A DNA stretch of 64,000 nucleotides from Sternotherus odoratus (GCA_032164245.1 JAVMKO010000010.1:27540189-27604188); one strand, 5' to 3'; shown: positions 9,791-24,069, counted from the stretch's first letter. The notes: generated by a model from the sequence alone, not told the origin. Made by a program: numbers and translations.

Positions 9791-12700
9791 GACGTAGCTT
9801 TATAATATATTCCACATTTTGTTTGTCTTATTAAGTTTTTTAAAATTTTGTTTTTATCTATTTTAAAAAAAAGCTCTTAAAAAATCAAGGTATCAGGCCA
9901 ACCTACGTGCTCAACATTCTCTACACACTGTAAAAACCAACAATGACAATTTGGATGCTTCTATATAGCCTTTAACACGAGTGGGGAAAGTAATGAAAAC
10001 AGTCCAGACTAACAAAAACAAGAGAGTTCAAACAAGATGAATATTAAAATACCTGACATAGATAAATGTAGATCATTAACATACAGTGTACAGAACTGTA
10101 TGTTCTCCAGCGTTACCAATTAACAGAAAAAATAGCTCTGGCTTTGCAACTTTCAGAAATATTTTAAAAGCAATTTTACTTGACCTTTGCTATTTTGGAG
10201 AAAACAAGGAGGACAGAGTTACTACTTTTAGCTGGTCATAGAGTGTCTGGCAAACAGTGTGAAACAGTATATTGCGAAGGGTGAGCAGAAAGACCATACC
10301 ACAGAGTAGGGCATCTACTACTGCTGTAACTTAGACCTTCAGATGTTCATTCTGCTGTGCCCTGCCATAAAGTAAATAATGAGTTATGAAGCCAAGGCTC
10401 CAAAGAAGACGTATGAAAGTTGTATGGTTACAACCTCTGAGGAGGTTTGGCACTTTCCTTCATTTAACCTTTTCATTTGAATATGCAGGTATTGAAATAT
10501 CCAAGGGTGGGAGAAATATGAACTCAGTTTTTTTTTTAAAGGCACAATGTGTGCATTTGAGGACAACACTAGGCAAATCCTCTAACTGCCACGGAATGTC
10601 AATGCCCAATGGGAGACTGCTCCCTTCAGTAAGTGGCCAAAAGTGTATCAATTTTATTACCTTGGAACATATATACATGATGAAACATCAAAGTAATGCT
10701 GAAGTAACATTTTAATGTTTGAAAAGTCCTTGACAAAAGATTAAGGCAGCATTTTTAAACAGTGAGGCTCAATAAAATCTGCTTTTAAAACACTTGTGCA
10801 ACAGAAACTGCCCACAAGAACTAAAGTGTTTCATTTGGCATTTCCCTGGATAAGTCTCAACATTATTGGAAATGTGAGCATTGGCTAATATGTACCTTGA
10901 TTCATCATCATTGTTTGCTTTTTCATAGCCAAATTCCAAGATGTTTATTTTTAAGTCCTCAATTCCCCAGTTGGGATGGAATCATTTAACACATATGTAT
11001 GTCACATAAAGCCAGTGGCTCCTGTGCAGACTTCAGGATATTTTGGACAGCAGAACTCAGTGTAGCTATAGGCCCACAGAACCACCCTACCCAGAATCAA
11101 ATTCTTTCATGAAATACCAAGTTGCCTAATTTTTACTATGAACTTTCTGGTTGTGTTGATAAACCTGAGATCTACAGTGACATATCTTGAGGAATTACAT
11201 GAAGGTCCCAAACATTTCCCCAGTAACTTCAAATGGGAAAATGGTTGTGCCCTAAATGAACTATTGTATATTTTCCCATTGCTCTTGCGAAACTGCATTT
11301 GTTTCCAAACATCAGATTGTCTGTCTATACATACATATAAGAAAAAGAACTGTGATTTTAAGTTGTCTATGCAACGTACAAACACAGGGTACCAAATGGT
11401 CCCTGCCCCAAAGAGCTTACTATCTAAACAGAAAAGACAGACACAGGGCAGGGGAAAGCAATAGCACACACATCAGTGATGTCAAGGCATAGCAAAATTC
11501 AGAAGGGATTAGACACAAGATTATGCAAATATGTAAGGGAGATAAAACCTCATGCTTCAGGGTATATGCCAGCCTTTAAGTGAGGGGAAAGAAATTTCAC
11601 CTGTGGGCAAGCTATTCCATTACTGGCCCTTGTTGGGTTTTCTTGCACTTCCTTCTGTAAAAGCTGCTACTGGTCATGGTCAGAGATAAAAATGGGACTG
11701 AATGGATTACTGGTTTGTTCCAATATTGTAATTTCCATATTCCTATGGGACAGTTCATGATAATACAGTTGAAGGGGTATCCATTCCTTGAGCATTACAA
11801 AAGTATGAATAAAACTGATTCATTCTAAGGCATCTCTGCTCATGTTTCATGCTGAATCAGCAGAATCTTTTTGTTCTTTTAAAGATACTATATACTCTAT
11901 GTCTTCAATTCATCTTGCTCCTTTTTTCCAGGCTCTTGTATTGCAGCAAGAACACAGAACAATGAAGTCACACTGCTGACCTACCCTTTAAAGTGACCTT
12001 AGCTTTTCCACTCCTCTGTATTCAGCCAAGCTGAAGAGATGAATAGCTACTTTAATTTGTCATCTTTAACTCTGAAAACCAGAGAGTCTATTTTGGTTCC
12101 ATTTCACATTTTTCTCACCTTGCCTTGCCTCTTCTTACCTTTTCATCTCTTCCTGCCTTCTTCTTTTGCAATTCCCTTCACCTTCACCTCTCTCATATAT
12201 TTTTTTAAAAAATCCCCTCTTCCCTAATTTGCACCTTAGCCCACATCCCTTACTTAGTATCTAACCCAGTCCAATTCTTTAACAGTTTCTTCAATACCCC
12301 TTCTCCTAGCTTGGTTATATAAGGGACAGTTTGAGACCACTGTGAAAGTTACACTTTTCCTGCAGTGCTATCCATCACTGGTGCCAGAGGCATGTGTAAA
12401 CACAGTTACTGCTAGCACTATTTCAACCCTACCATGAACAGTGCTTTTATCATGACACTGATGGCTGAGTATCTCAGGAGAGGGCGCTGGGGAAGACTGG
12501 CTACCTTTTCCCACTTACTTGAGCGTTCACACAATTCCCCAGTTACCAAAGAGCCAAACCTCATTAGCATTCAAGCCTCACTTCTGACAGTCAACAAAAG
12601 CAAAATGCCTCTCTTGCTCTGTTGAAGCTGGATTAGCCATAAAAGTGACGATTTTCAAAAACTTGCACCTGTTAGGCTCCTAATCCATATTTAGGCTCCA

Positions 12701-14234
12701 GAATGTATGGCTTGATTGTCATAAGTGATGAGCACCCAGAGTCTTTAATAAAGAAGAGTATTAATTAGAGACTGGCCAAAGGACCTAAATTTAGATCCAT
12801 TCCTGAACTCTACCCAAATTTGGGGTGTGTGGATCCAGAGTTTTGATCCTTAGCAATGATGGGGAAAACTTTCAATAAGTCTGATAGGTTTATCCAGAAG
12901 AATCTAAATGAAAACAATAATAAATTAACTAACTAGACTACAGAGTTTCAGATAAAGCAACATACTGTTAACATACAACAGACCAAAATCCTACATCCAC
13001 CCAAGGTAACCAAGCTGGATGCTGGGAAACGCCTCATGATGGAAGCAGGGGAAAAGATCTCTCATCACCAAGGCATTTTCTGCAGATCCTAACTCCATCC
13101 AGCCTAATGGCAGGAGCTGCCACCAGAAAGGGCGAAGAGAGAATGAAGGAGTCCCAGCATCATGGATCCTCTGGTCCCTTTCCATCCCTACTGTAGCTCA
13201 ACCTCAAACCCCAATGACATACTGCCACGCAGGAACCCCTGCAGGGTTAGAATCCTGGGTGGGAGGGGCGAGGGGAGAGCACACACCGCCTCATGCAGCA
13301 GAACACATTCACTGAAAGAGGGCTCCCGGACAAGCAGAGCCAGGTTTTATCCCTTGGTTCACTGTCTCAATGCACTTCCCTGTGTTCTGTATAAATTGCT
13401 CAGCAAGATGCATAATTTCATTTACATCACTGCCCCTTTGGAACTAGCACACAATAATAAAGAAGATCAGATGACCATTAAAATCCAATTATGAAAATAT
13501 TACAGCTTGAGACACTTACCCAGGAAAAGTGTGGCAGTGGGCATTCTCCACACAGCAATAAAATTAGAGTCTCAGACCTGGTATCACAGGTACTCCTGAC
13601 TGTGCCCTCCAACCTCAAATCTGCACTCAACAAGGCCTCCCAGGGTGGCTCCAAGTACCAGATCTGGTTCTCATGACTAAGTAGATTTAATATGACGATT
13701 ACCAGCAAATTTACTTCAGAAAATAATAAGTGAAGAACATTCAATCTTCGTCATTCAAATGATTAAACAAATGAAACTCTGAGTGTGTTACTGATGAAAC
13801 AGGGATCTGCTAAGGATTACAGGCATAGAGTTTTGTCTGACGTGAAGAATATCTCTATAAATGAAAAGAGACACTCCATGTTGCACGTTGTACAAGACAG
13901 TATGTTCTGGAGTGATAATTGCTAAGGGGATTATCAGGACAGTACTGTGTACAAAATCTTCCAAATTCAAACAACCAGCTTCATTTTAATAATTCAAAAA
14001 TCTTTATAGAAGTTAGGACAAAAACAAGAATATATGAGAAAACGTGTGAAATATGTCAAATCTTGTATAGCTATACCTATTTTCCCCTTTGATTAAGTTT
14101 CTGGAAATAATCTGTAGGGACACTAAATTTTATTTTATTTTAATCTGATTTAACATTGCAGGCCTTTGACATTTTACAAATTATTTCACTATCATAAAGT
14201 CCTATTGTCTTCTTTAACATCACTACCGCCACTT
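9791..14234. other. No gene recognised; one old repeat fragment
   Basis: Only short, unrelated open frames. Around 11370-11445 the sequence GGTCCCTGCCCCAAAGAGCTTAC resembles an ancient amniote repeat that also occurs next to MIR-like fragments. The overlapping open frames on both strands at 11107-11469 probably arise by chance. 12090-12220 is a pyrimidine-rich stretch. Confidence 0.4.
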
Positions 14235-14425
14235 TGTGTTTACATAGTACTTTCTATCATAGAATCTCAAAACCCTCTATAAACATTAATTAACTGACAT
14301 AACAAGGATGGTGGGATCAAGTGACTTGTTCATGGTAACACAGTATGTCTGTGACTGAGGTGGGTATAGAATCCTAATTTCCTACCTTCCACGCCTATAC
14401 ATTAACCACTAAACTTCATGCTTAG
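14235..14425 (-). repeat. MIR-like ancient SINE fragment
   Basis: The words CAAGTGACTTGTTCATGGTAAC, then TAGAATCCTAATTTCC and ATTAACCACTAAACTTCATG, follow the order of a reverse-oriented MIR/CORE-SINE. Strongly diverged, as expected for an old element. Confidence 0.5.
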
Positions 14426-17400
14426 TTCATGGATCATGGAACTAAACTTCATGGATCAGTGTAATTAGGTTGACAGGCCCAATCCCAAAGACGTATCTAG
14501 ACAAAGAGGTTTTTTAATTATTTTTTGAAATTGGGAAAATCTTCAAAGATCCATTTATTGGATCCTAATTTTATTTTTAAACATTCAAGCACAAGATATC
14601 ATCCCATACTCCAAAGGAAGAATCATTCCTACAAAAACGGGATGTTCATTACATGATCAACAACAACGGGGACAATTCAAGTAATGATACTACAAGAAAT
14701 GTGCTGACCTTCAGAGCACTTTGCCATAAGGCAAGTAGCTTTAAAACCAGGTTTGGCTTAAAGATTACTGTCTATTGGTATATGTACTAAAGAATATAAG
14801 CATGAAGAATATTTGGAGCACAGAGCAAACTCATTTGTGATGCTAACGAATGGGGGAGAAAAGCTAATAGGCTATCAGGCAGAATCCACATTCATGAGGT
14901 TTTTTTAAAATTACTTAGCATTATGAATTAAAGTGGGTTAAAATAATACAATGAATAATCTGAGAATTCATATGTCTCTAACACTAAATGGCTTTCCAGC
15001 TGGGCATAAAATCAGAACATACATTTGGCACTTTTACAAACCTTCATGGAAATAATGCAAGTGTATTTTTTCCTCAGGCTCCCAGACAATCTCCCCACCT
15101 TAAACTCCTTCAGAAGGATGAAGTGACAATTTATCTCCTTGGGGAAGAAATGGGAGAGATAGGGATAAAAGGATAACTCATAAGAAACGTGAACCGGTTC
15201 AGTTAAAGTGAACAAAACTCTTTTTCATGGGAGTGGCTAATTTGAAATTAAAAACAAACAACCATTACTACAAAGCACTGAACAAATATTAATTACTCAT
15301 AACCATTTCCATTAGGGAACTAGGTAGTTCTACATCTATTTTTATTCTATTGATTCTATGCAAGGTGTCTGACCCTATAAAATCCATATTTCCAGATGAA
15401 AGCAGTAGTTCACTAAACATACATCCATTTTCACTCCAGATAATTTCTCCAAGGATAAAATTCATTCCACTACAGAAGAACTGCACAAGGCCCTCAGACC
15501 CCATGTTAAAGACTGAATTGATGAGGGAGGCCTTACATAAAACTCCTGTGCTGGATGCACGAATGAATTTTAACACAAAATATTATAGTATTTTGTATTT
15601 ACATCTACAAATCACAGGAGTTTCTTGTTAATATTTTGTATTAAACAACCTCTCTCAACATCAAAGTGCCTAAGGTCAAACATTAATACTAATGATAGCA
15701 TGAAGGAGCTCAGATACAAGCAAACTCCCAAGTGTAGCTTCTCATTCAAATGATGGGGAAATTCCGCACATCTTTGCCTGTTATTTTTCAGTGACTGCAT
15801 GAAATTTATCATCTCTCACAACATTGAAAAAAAAATTCTAATATTATTTCACACAATTCTGTGTATTTATTCTGGGGTGTATAGAATAAATTGGCCAGTT
15901 AAAGACTGGGTGGGACATCATACATGAGAAAATGCTGTGGAATGACATTTAAGAACAGAGACTGAATATATCCATTACTGAAAGACTAAGTATCCCTAGT
16001 AACTGAAGAAGTGCCAAGGAGAAGATGGTCATACCAAATTCTGATTAAGCATAGGGGGTGGGGATTGATGGAGTGCAAAGTCAGGAATAGAGTTCATCAG
16101 TGATTAAGATCTATATGCTCTTCTTGCAAAATTTCAGACCTAAATGGAAGAAATCCATTGTTTTACAATATTTCCGCCATCTTTATCTTAAGTCACAGAG
16201 GAAAAGTTTTCAAAGGATTTTGGTTTCTTCCAAACCAAATTTAAAAAACTAGGCTCATTCCATTTTTGGGTCTAAGATAGGTGCACAACTGCATGGGATG
16301 GCTCAAATGAAGCAACCAGGGTTGCAGTACTTTTTCGGGCATTGTAAGAACACCTGGTTTATAATATGCACACACATATGAGGTGGAGGGGAAAACTTAG
16401 CTATACCAGCCTATTAGGATCTGTTCTGAGCACTTCTGAAAGTTAGGTAGGTGCCTACACATGGATTTGGGGTAACATTTTCAAAAGCTTTTAAGTCACT
16501 TGCGAGCCAAAGCAACACACTGCCCTTGTATCTGCTGTCTATGCTGGCCCATGGTCATCAAAAGGATGATGGGCAGATGTAGGTCCTGAAAGTTACAGCT
16601 CCAAAACCAAAGGATAGACCTTGAAAATAATGCAAAATGCTCTTTTACTGAAAATTATGGAGACCGAATAGACAATCGACAAGAAAGGAATAACTGATCT
16701 GATTTTTGCTCCAGAGGATGACATAATGCAACCCCTATCATGGCTCTGCCCTATACACTGCAGTTTATTAAAATAAATACTAACTGCCCATGCTTCTTCA
16801 TGGTCTATGCACTATTGATAGCTCTCAAGATGGTGATACTCTGTATTTAAAATTGGTTATTGATTTTACTTTGTAGGGGGAAAAAATCTCTCACCTTTTG
16901 AGAAAAAACAGCATCAGTAATTATATCACAAAAAAAGAGAAGAGAAAGAAAATCAAAAATTCTCTCTGTGGTTTACAAGTTGCATTTAATGCTAACGATT
17001 CTTACCAGATGAGCGCACAGAATTTGTGGTCAATAATTTTGGTACCTTTGCCCTCATTGATAATTTGATTCTCTTAGAACATTTGTGATTCCAGTGTAAC
17101 CCCCAAAATAGATTTCATACACTTACCTATATTAGACAAAATACTTGCTTGCACTCATCTCCTATAAGATTTTGCTTCAAAGAGCTTTCAAAATGGACCT
17201 TTAAATCCTCATGATTTTGCTAATTTCAGGACAATGGGATCAGGCTATACATTTGCAACCTCCTATTATGAATGCAATTAGCTGATCAACATAAGCAGAG
17301 ATAGCAACATCCAATTAGAGAGTATCAAAGATAATAGTTAGATTTGCAGAGAATTTTCAAAGATCTCTATCTTTGAACAAAATTTATTAGGGCTCCATCA

Positions 17401-18896
17401 GCTGTTTGAGCAGTTTTAATGAAGCTGCGGCTCAGCGAAGTCTGTAGTTACTTTACTCTGACTTACTTTGAAGAATATTATTTTTTGAAGCTTTAACATC
17501 CTGTAATTAAAAAGAATTCTTAACACAAATTTCAATATAAAATAGGCTGTAATTTAAATTATAAGTTCTACTTCCCAATTTGGTCTTGACATTTGGCCAA
17601 ACGCTGTTAACCAATAGGCACCCTTTCATCTACTGCTACTCGCTTCTTTAAGATTGTTAAAGATTGTCTCAGCTTCCTATTCAAAACTATAGCAATACAT
17701 TTGAAAAAATGCCTGGTTTTGGCAGCCAGTTTCTCTGCCTACAGTGCCTGCTGCATGCTAACATTTACCTACAGCAGTGCACATCTATTCAAATGCCAAA
17801 GTGCAAGCCCATTCCAAACATGCAAGTTATATGAAGAGATTAAACACTTATTCTCATTGAGCCTTAAGACAAAATGAAACTCCATTTGAGCATTTAAACA
17901 TGTTCTTAAATCCATACTCTTGCCCACACAATTTACATTATATTAAGTCTGCATAGCAAGGGGCTTATATAAAAGTACCCATGATGTTTATTGATGATGG
18001 TTAAGCAATAGGTAGTGATTCATGACTTCTAATATAAACGTAACGTCATTAAATCCTCTGAACAGCAAACAAGAATTTTAATAACTGCAGTTATTGTGCC
18101 AATACCATCTAAGAACAAGATAAAAACAACCACACACTTAATGGGCAGCAGTCAATATGAAATAATGGATTTTGAATACATTTCACAACAAACTGGTGAA
18201 TTCTTACCCTAGCTAAATTTCACATATTTTGTTTATATTAAGCGACTAAGTACCTCTGGTCACAAATGCTCTTTCAATGGATCATACATCTTGCCATGTA
18301 ACCTTGCATCATTTCAGCTTGCAAAAGTTTCCGAAGGCAACATTCCTATGAAATCAGTGACACAGAAGTATATAAATTATGTTTTTAAATGAAATAACTT
18401 GTGGCTTTTATTTCATTTTAAAAAGTCATGTAGGTTCATGATGCACTCTTCATTAATCACAAAAGGGGACAGACAGAATCAGAGGACTGATATGAGTTGC
18501 CTACTAAATGGCAAATTGTTTATGGCCATGAAAACAAAAAGAGCTTTATAACATCACCACAAATTATTTGCAAATTTCTGTTTTATAAGGTCTTTGTTGT
18601 GGTGTTATACTCTGCAGATCCAGGGCATTACTACTATTCGTTTGTATTGCAGCAATACTTAAATGCTTCAGTTGGCATTGGGGCAAATCATACCAGGTAC
18701 TGTACAAATACACTAGGGAAAGTAGAGAGTACATTTTGAACACCTGCATATACAAAAACACTGGACTTCCTTTACAACATTTACTACAGATTTGTTTAAA
18801 AAGCCCCTTTAGCAAAACCTGCAAAGAGGGACTCCTTCCTGAAAGAGATGTTCTGAAACAATTCTTGGTGAGAATTACCTCCATGTTTACTACTCC
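14426..18896. other. AT-rich non-coding DNA
   Basis: No gene or transposon recognised. Motifs such as TTTTCAAAAGCTTTTAAGTC near 16475 hint at old interspersed repeats that are too diverged to name. Confidence 0.45.
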
Positions 18897-19019
18897 AGCC
18901 AACCGCAGACAGTGGGAGCTGCGACTGGCCAAACCTGCGTAAGCAGCAGGTAAATAAAATGGCCTGGCCCACCCGGGGCTTACCCTGGCGGGCCACGTGC
19001 CAAAAGTTGCCAATCCCTG
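18897..19019. mobile_element. Half of a hAT foldback element (CAGGGATTGGCAAC end)
   Basis: It contains CAGTGGGAGCTGCGACTGGCC, AGCAGCAGGTAAATAAAATGG and the right terminus GCCAAAAGTTGCCAATCCCTG, matching the right half of the complete copy at 38491-38724. The left half is absent. Confidence 0.65.
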
Positions 19020-20056
19020 GTCTATAAAAACATTACAATCAATGAAAGAGTTAATTTCAGGAGCCATCTTAATCTATTACATTTTGATCTGTCTGCAAAT
19101 CACTGCCACCTGGTTTATATACCCGGTTTCCCAAAAATCATTCAGGATGCCTTAATAGAGGCAGTCTAAAAAGATCACACCACATTTTTTTTTTCAAGTT
19201 CCTACAAGTCCTCTCTCTTTTCTTTTCTAACGGCAAACCTACACTAGGGTTTGTCTGGTTTCAAGGCAGCAGTAGCTGTGCTGATAACTTACTGAGAACC
19301 ATGTAACCATCCTGGAGATCTTTTCACAATGACCCAGTACTTGAACCCCCAGCACACAGAGGATCTGATATGCTCACCCATCAGAAAAAGCCAAGAGCCT
19401 CATCCTTCCTTGTCACCCATCTCTTACCAGCCTAGGACCTGCAGGGGTATTGGCTCATGGTGGGCAGCAACACAGCTCTGCCTTCCTGATTACTGAATTC
19501 TTCTGTAGGGCAGGATGGGAAATAAATGAGGGAAAGGACTGGTGGAAAGAAAGAAACTGTATGATAAAACAAGAACATTTCAGGGAAGATGTCTGCTGCT
19601 CCCCCCAATTATTGTTATTTTCAGTTCTCCTAAGCCGTGGGGAAATGTTTCGGGCAAAATGAGATAGCTCTACATGAAATGCAAGCTTCTGATGTAGACA
19701 AGAAATCTTTTATTCCCCCCAGAATATTTGTTTTGACACTTCAAAGGCTTATTTCTCACATAGCAGTGATTCTTTTATAAATATATCTATCTGCATGCAC
19801 ACATAGTCTGTAACAAATCTGTGGCCACACAGGACTTCACAGTCATTATTTATACCAAACACCATGACCTATAGACCCCACAATCAACAACATGGAAAAA
19901 CGCTAGACCGTCCTCTCCAAAAAACATAAGCCCACTCAAACGAGCTAATGTAGAATGTGAGTTGTAGTCAGATGAGGTATTATTCTATGGGCCAGACATT
20001 ATTAGACAATATGGTTAAAGGCACTTGGGCAGGTCTGACATTCTATTTTCCACGTA
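19020..20056. other. No gene recognised
   Basis: Unremarkable sequence with short open frames. I see no repeat structure. Confidence 0.4.
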
Positions 20057-21373
20057 GGGATGCCAGCTGCATAATCGCACAAACTCAAATACCTTGCCAT
20101 GCTTTCTTCCCTGAGGCCACTACCCTGCTTCGCCCCTCCTCCGAGGCGCTTCATCCCCCCTCTCCCCATTGCTCACTCTTCCCCACCCTCACTCACTTCC
20201 ACCAGGCTGGGTGGGGGCTCAGGGCTGAGGCATTGGATGTGGGAGGGGGGTGAGGGCAGAGGTGAAAGTAAGCACCCAGTACACCCCAGTACAGCATACC
20301 AGCAAGAGCTGGTTTGCCGTACCAGGGCAGCGTGGCTTCCCCAGGCTGCAATTTAAAGGGCCTGCAGCCACTTTAAATTGCCATCAGAGCCCCGCTGCTG
20401 GAGCCCTGTGGTAGCAGCAGGGGAGCTCCGGCAGCTATTTAAAGGGTCGGGGCTCCTGCTGCCTCTGCTGCCCCGGTCCTTTAAATAGCCGCTGCTTTCC
20501 TGGGGCTTCGGCGGCTATTTAAAGGACCAGGGCAGTAGAAGCAGGGGAGCCCCGGGCCATTTAAATAGCTCCGAGCCCTGGGGTAGCAGCGACAGGACTC
20601 CAGGGGTGATTTAAAGGGGCTCCCGCTGCCTGTACCGCCCTTGCCCTTTAAATAGCCACCGAGTCCTGCCACCACTTCCCCAAGGCTCCAGAAGCTATTT
20701 AAAGGGCCAGGGCGGTAGAAGCAGGGAAGGCACGAATCATTTAAATAGCCCCCAGAGCCCTGGGGTAGCAACAGGAAGCTATTTAAAGGACCCAGAGCTC
20801 AGACACCGCTACCAACCCGGGTCCTTTAAACTGCTGCCAGCACCCCCAGCTGCAACCCCAGCAGGGGGACTGGGGAGAAGGAGGAGACACTTACTAGTAC
20901 AGGGAAGGCTGGGGCTGGCTCTGACCCCCCCCCCCAGCCTGGCCCCTCCCGCCCAGGCCCCGTGCTGGCCCCAGCCCAGCCCCGTACCAGTAAGTCCCTC
21001 AGTCCACTTTCACCCCTGGGTGAGGGGTATGTGCTCCAGCTGGGTGGCGCTTACCTGAGGCAGCTCCCAGAAGCAAGCAGCATGTCTGTCTCCGAGGCTC
21101 AGGGGTGGTGAGGCAGCTCTGTGCGCCGCCTCTGCCTGCAGGCACCGCCCCTGCCTGCAGGCACCGCCCCCACTGCTCCCATTGACCATTGTTCCCAGCC
21201 AATAGGAACTGCGGAGTGCAGCACGCAGAGACCTCCTGGCCACCCCTGCGCCTAGGAGCCAGAGGGATGTGTCGGTTGCTTCCCAAAGCTGCACGGAGCC
21301 AGGACAGGTATGGAGTTTTCCTTAGCCCCACTGCACTGTGAGATGGAGGCCGATTCCAGGAGAGTGGCAACCC
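20057..21373. mobile_element. TA-flanked DNA element (GGGATGCCA/TGGCAACCC ends)
   Basis: The left end TA-GGGATGCCA (TA at 20055-20056) and right end TGGCAACCC-TA (TA at 21374-21375) are short inverted termini. The interior has a GC-rich foldback. The stretch GGCAGCTCCCAGAAGCAAGC (about 21059) is inverted relative to GCTTCCCAAAGCTGCACGG (about 21279), and CAGGGGTGG/CCACCCCTG also match in inverse. A CCTGCAGGCACCGCCC unit is doubled near 21136-21170. A hAT element sits inside at 20257-21018. Without that insert this element is about 550 bp. No transposase. Confidence 0.6.
20257..21018. mobile_element. hAT-type non-autonomous element with exact 8-bp duplication
   Basis: The termini CAGAGGTGAAAGTAAG and ACTTTCACCCCTG are inverted repeats. 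They are bounded by GGTGAGGG at 20249-20256 and again at 21019-21026, an exact 8-bp target duplication as expected for hAT transposition. The interior (about 20350-20830) is made of alternating inverted and direct copies of a unit with ATTTAAAGGGCC/GGTCCTTTAAAT cores joined by GC-rich linkers. It has no transposase. The minus-strand frame at 20481-20771 is a translation of these repeats. Confidence 0.82.
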
Positions 21374-21375
21374 TA

Positions 21376-22499
21376 TATCTCTAGAAGGCAGTGGTACAAA
21401 CATACATTACGCAGTATGCAGCACACACACAAATTGTCCCTCACATATGTCTGACCCAACTACACGGGTAAATATAACAGATAGGCAGGCAAACAAAGAA
21501 GGAATAAAAGAGAGAATTTTGATATTTTCTAAAGAATATATTTCCAACATTTCCTATCACACCCTCAATATTTTCATTGGTTTCTTATTTTCTCAGAGGT
21601 TATGGTTTATTAGCGTCTGCTGCCAGTTTATGCCTGGGTTACACTATTTAATCTCCCATAATGAATAATAAATGAAAGGAGGCACTACTGAAAATTGTGA
21701 CAACCTGCTTGTCAATAAAAGCTGTTTTTCACAGAGATAAACCTTCTGCTCAGAACACCAAACTGTACCTACCTTCATACACAGCATATTCTATTTATGG
21801 TACACCTATCTGTTTTTAATCACATCAGAGAAGTGTAAATTCTGAGTAAATCCTTTCATCTTGAAAGCCAAGAGATGCATCAAAAAGTTATAACCAGTTT
21901 CAAAATATTACAGCCACATTTTCAGTTCCTCAGAAAGATGTATTTATAGTATAAAGGTGAGGGAGTAGTGCAGGCTTTCTGAACCAACATTTACAAAAAC
22001 ACCATACCTACAGTACCACCCATCTGAAGTATATTTATTCGCATGATTATATTAAAATATCTGATTATTTTTAAAAGGGCCTTTTAATAGCCTGGGCTCA
22101 AATTTCAGGTTTTTGTAAAAAAACCGGTTGTGTGGAGGGGTGGGAGGCTGTTTTATCATACTCACTAGGAGAATAAATATTTTTATTATTATTTTTAACA
22201 CCTGAATGAAAAACTATTTTATGTACTGGAAATGTAAACTTGTAGTATTGTGCTAGTGTATAGAAACCTTCATTTACAAACAGAAATGAAATTAACTGGT
22301 CTACTTTAACCAGGCAGAAAGTGATATAAATATTGAATAAGGAGTTTTAAAGTATGCCAGTATAATAATTGAAAACACCTTGAAAAGGATATTTTAATAT
22401 GATTTTAAGGCGTCAATAAATTAGGCTCCAATCCTGCAGTGAGTTTTGCATCTACCTAAGGTACTCTCATGGCCAGCATTAGCGTAATATCTGAGCGCT
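21376..22499. other. No gene recognised
   Basis: AT-rich, with short open frames only. Confidence 0.4.
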
Positions 22500-22665
22500 T
22501 CACAGTCTTTAATGTATTTGTGCTCCGAACATCCTGTAAGATGTGTCATGGGACCTGCTATCACCTCATTTTGCAAATGGGGAATGAGGGCATGGAGAGG
22601 CTAAGCGACTTGCCCAAAGTCTTGGGTGGAGCAGGGAACTGAAAATAAAAGTTTCCCAAATCCTA
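22500..22665 (-). repeat. MIR-like ancient SINE fragment
   Basis: ACCTCATTTTGCAAATGGGG, then GGCTAAGCGACTTGCCCAAAG and CAGGGAACTGAA, are reverse-oriented MIR/CORE-SINE words in the correct order. Confidence 0.6.
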
Positions 22666-23557
22666 GGCTAGTGCCCTCCACTGGAGCATCACTCATCTCA
22701 AACCTCTGCATGGATATAGAAGTCTGCTCACAAGGAGCTACCTTTAGGATCAGCGCCTTAACCAGGACCTTCACCATTGTGTAAATGGTGGAGTGAAGCA
22801 CACCCACAAGTAAGGTCACAATTATAGACATATACAAATTCACTATTTTCAGTTGCATTGTGTCTTTTTTTATTTTAAAACAAAACAAACAAAAACAAAG
22901 CCCTGACTGTTAATAGCACTCCCCCTGCTACTATAATCCTTATTATGTCATCTCATTTACTTCTCACTTACAAGATGGCCTGTTCCTCACACACTAAATA
23001 GATTCCTACATTGTTATATCACAATCTTCAGTGTGTTCATTTTACATATTCTTTCATTTCTCTAAATATGTACAAGGTTTAATATTGCTTCCCTGAGGCC
23101 ACCACAGAGCATCTGGGACCGTGTTGTGCAGAGACATCCCCCCCGTCCATCTTTCCCTGAGCACGTCCAGCCACATTTGTCATCTCTTCTGGCATCTCTT
23201 CGCTCCTGAGTGATATCTGTTAGCTCTTCCATCTTCATCTTTCAACTCAACCAGACATGTCTGTTAGCTCTGTTATGACTGATTAAATCTTGACAATTAA
23301 TAAACATGACACACTTAAGGTTCTGTTACTTAAGCACTGGGACTTCCAGGAAAGGGACTGTTTTTAAATGAGATTTTATAGGTAAAATTTCAGCAGAAGC
23401 CAAAGGATCTTACATTCAGACGCATTAAAATCTTTACTCACTCCAGCTAAGCCGGTAAGATTCCCTGGCAACACAATGATTGAATTTTGACAATGGCACC
23501 GCAGAAATTCTTCTTGTAGTTAATTGAGGTCCTGAAACATAAGGTCCAGAGGCCCAG
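22666..23557. other. No gene recognised
   Basis: Short open frames only. Part of 23400-23557 may belong to the adjacent LTR or its flank. Confidence 0.35.
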
Positions 23558-23926
23558 TGTGAGACCTGAAGCCTGAACCAAAGTAGTAGTCAAGATATTG
23601 CTAAACAAAGCTGGGCTGTGAGCCAGAGGCAGGCCCTGCTCGCAGAAAATGGCCAGAAAAGGGCTGCTTGAAGCATGTATTAATACACAAGCACTAAAAA
23701 GAGGAACGTGTGCCAGGATGGCACCAGGGCATCCCAGTACGAGAACATTCCACAGAGATAACAAGGAACAGGCAGGCCCATCCTAAAGACAGGGTCAAAA
23801 GGACAATATGATGGATAGACTTGTTTGTTCAAACCAACACATACTAGGGGCGAGGCAGCACCCTAATGTGTAGAGGGGCTGTATCTAACTGCGTCAGGAG
23901 TGACGTGTAACCTGTTTGTAGTTGTG

Positions 23927-23934
23927 TATAAGAA
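23927..23934 (+). promoter_or_regulatory. TATA-like box of the LTR
   Basis: TATAAGAA, 137 bases before the AATAAA at 24064, a spacing plausible for U3/R of a solo LTR. Confidence 0.4.
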
Positions 23935-24063
23935 TGAGTGGACATCTTTGTCCAGCCGAGGGGGAAGTGGAGTGTCCCACCACTGATTGAGCTGTGTCCA
24001 TTATCAGTATTCGTAGTATGTCCTGTACAGTCTATAGGAAATTATTACTGTGCTTTGTTTGAC

Positions 24064-24069
24064 AATAAA
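24064..24069 (+). terminator. Polyadenylation signal of the LTR
   Basis: AATAAA followed by GT-rich sequence (TCTGTGGTCTTTGGGGG, from about 24100). Confidence 0.45.

Noticed and set aside
11107..11469. Overlapping open frames of 108-120 residues on both strands
   Set aside because: No recognisable domain or codon pattern, and part overlaps an old repeat fragment.
20257..21373. CpG island or gene promoter
   Set aside because: The GC richness is fully explained by the nested transposons, and no exon follows.
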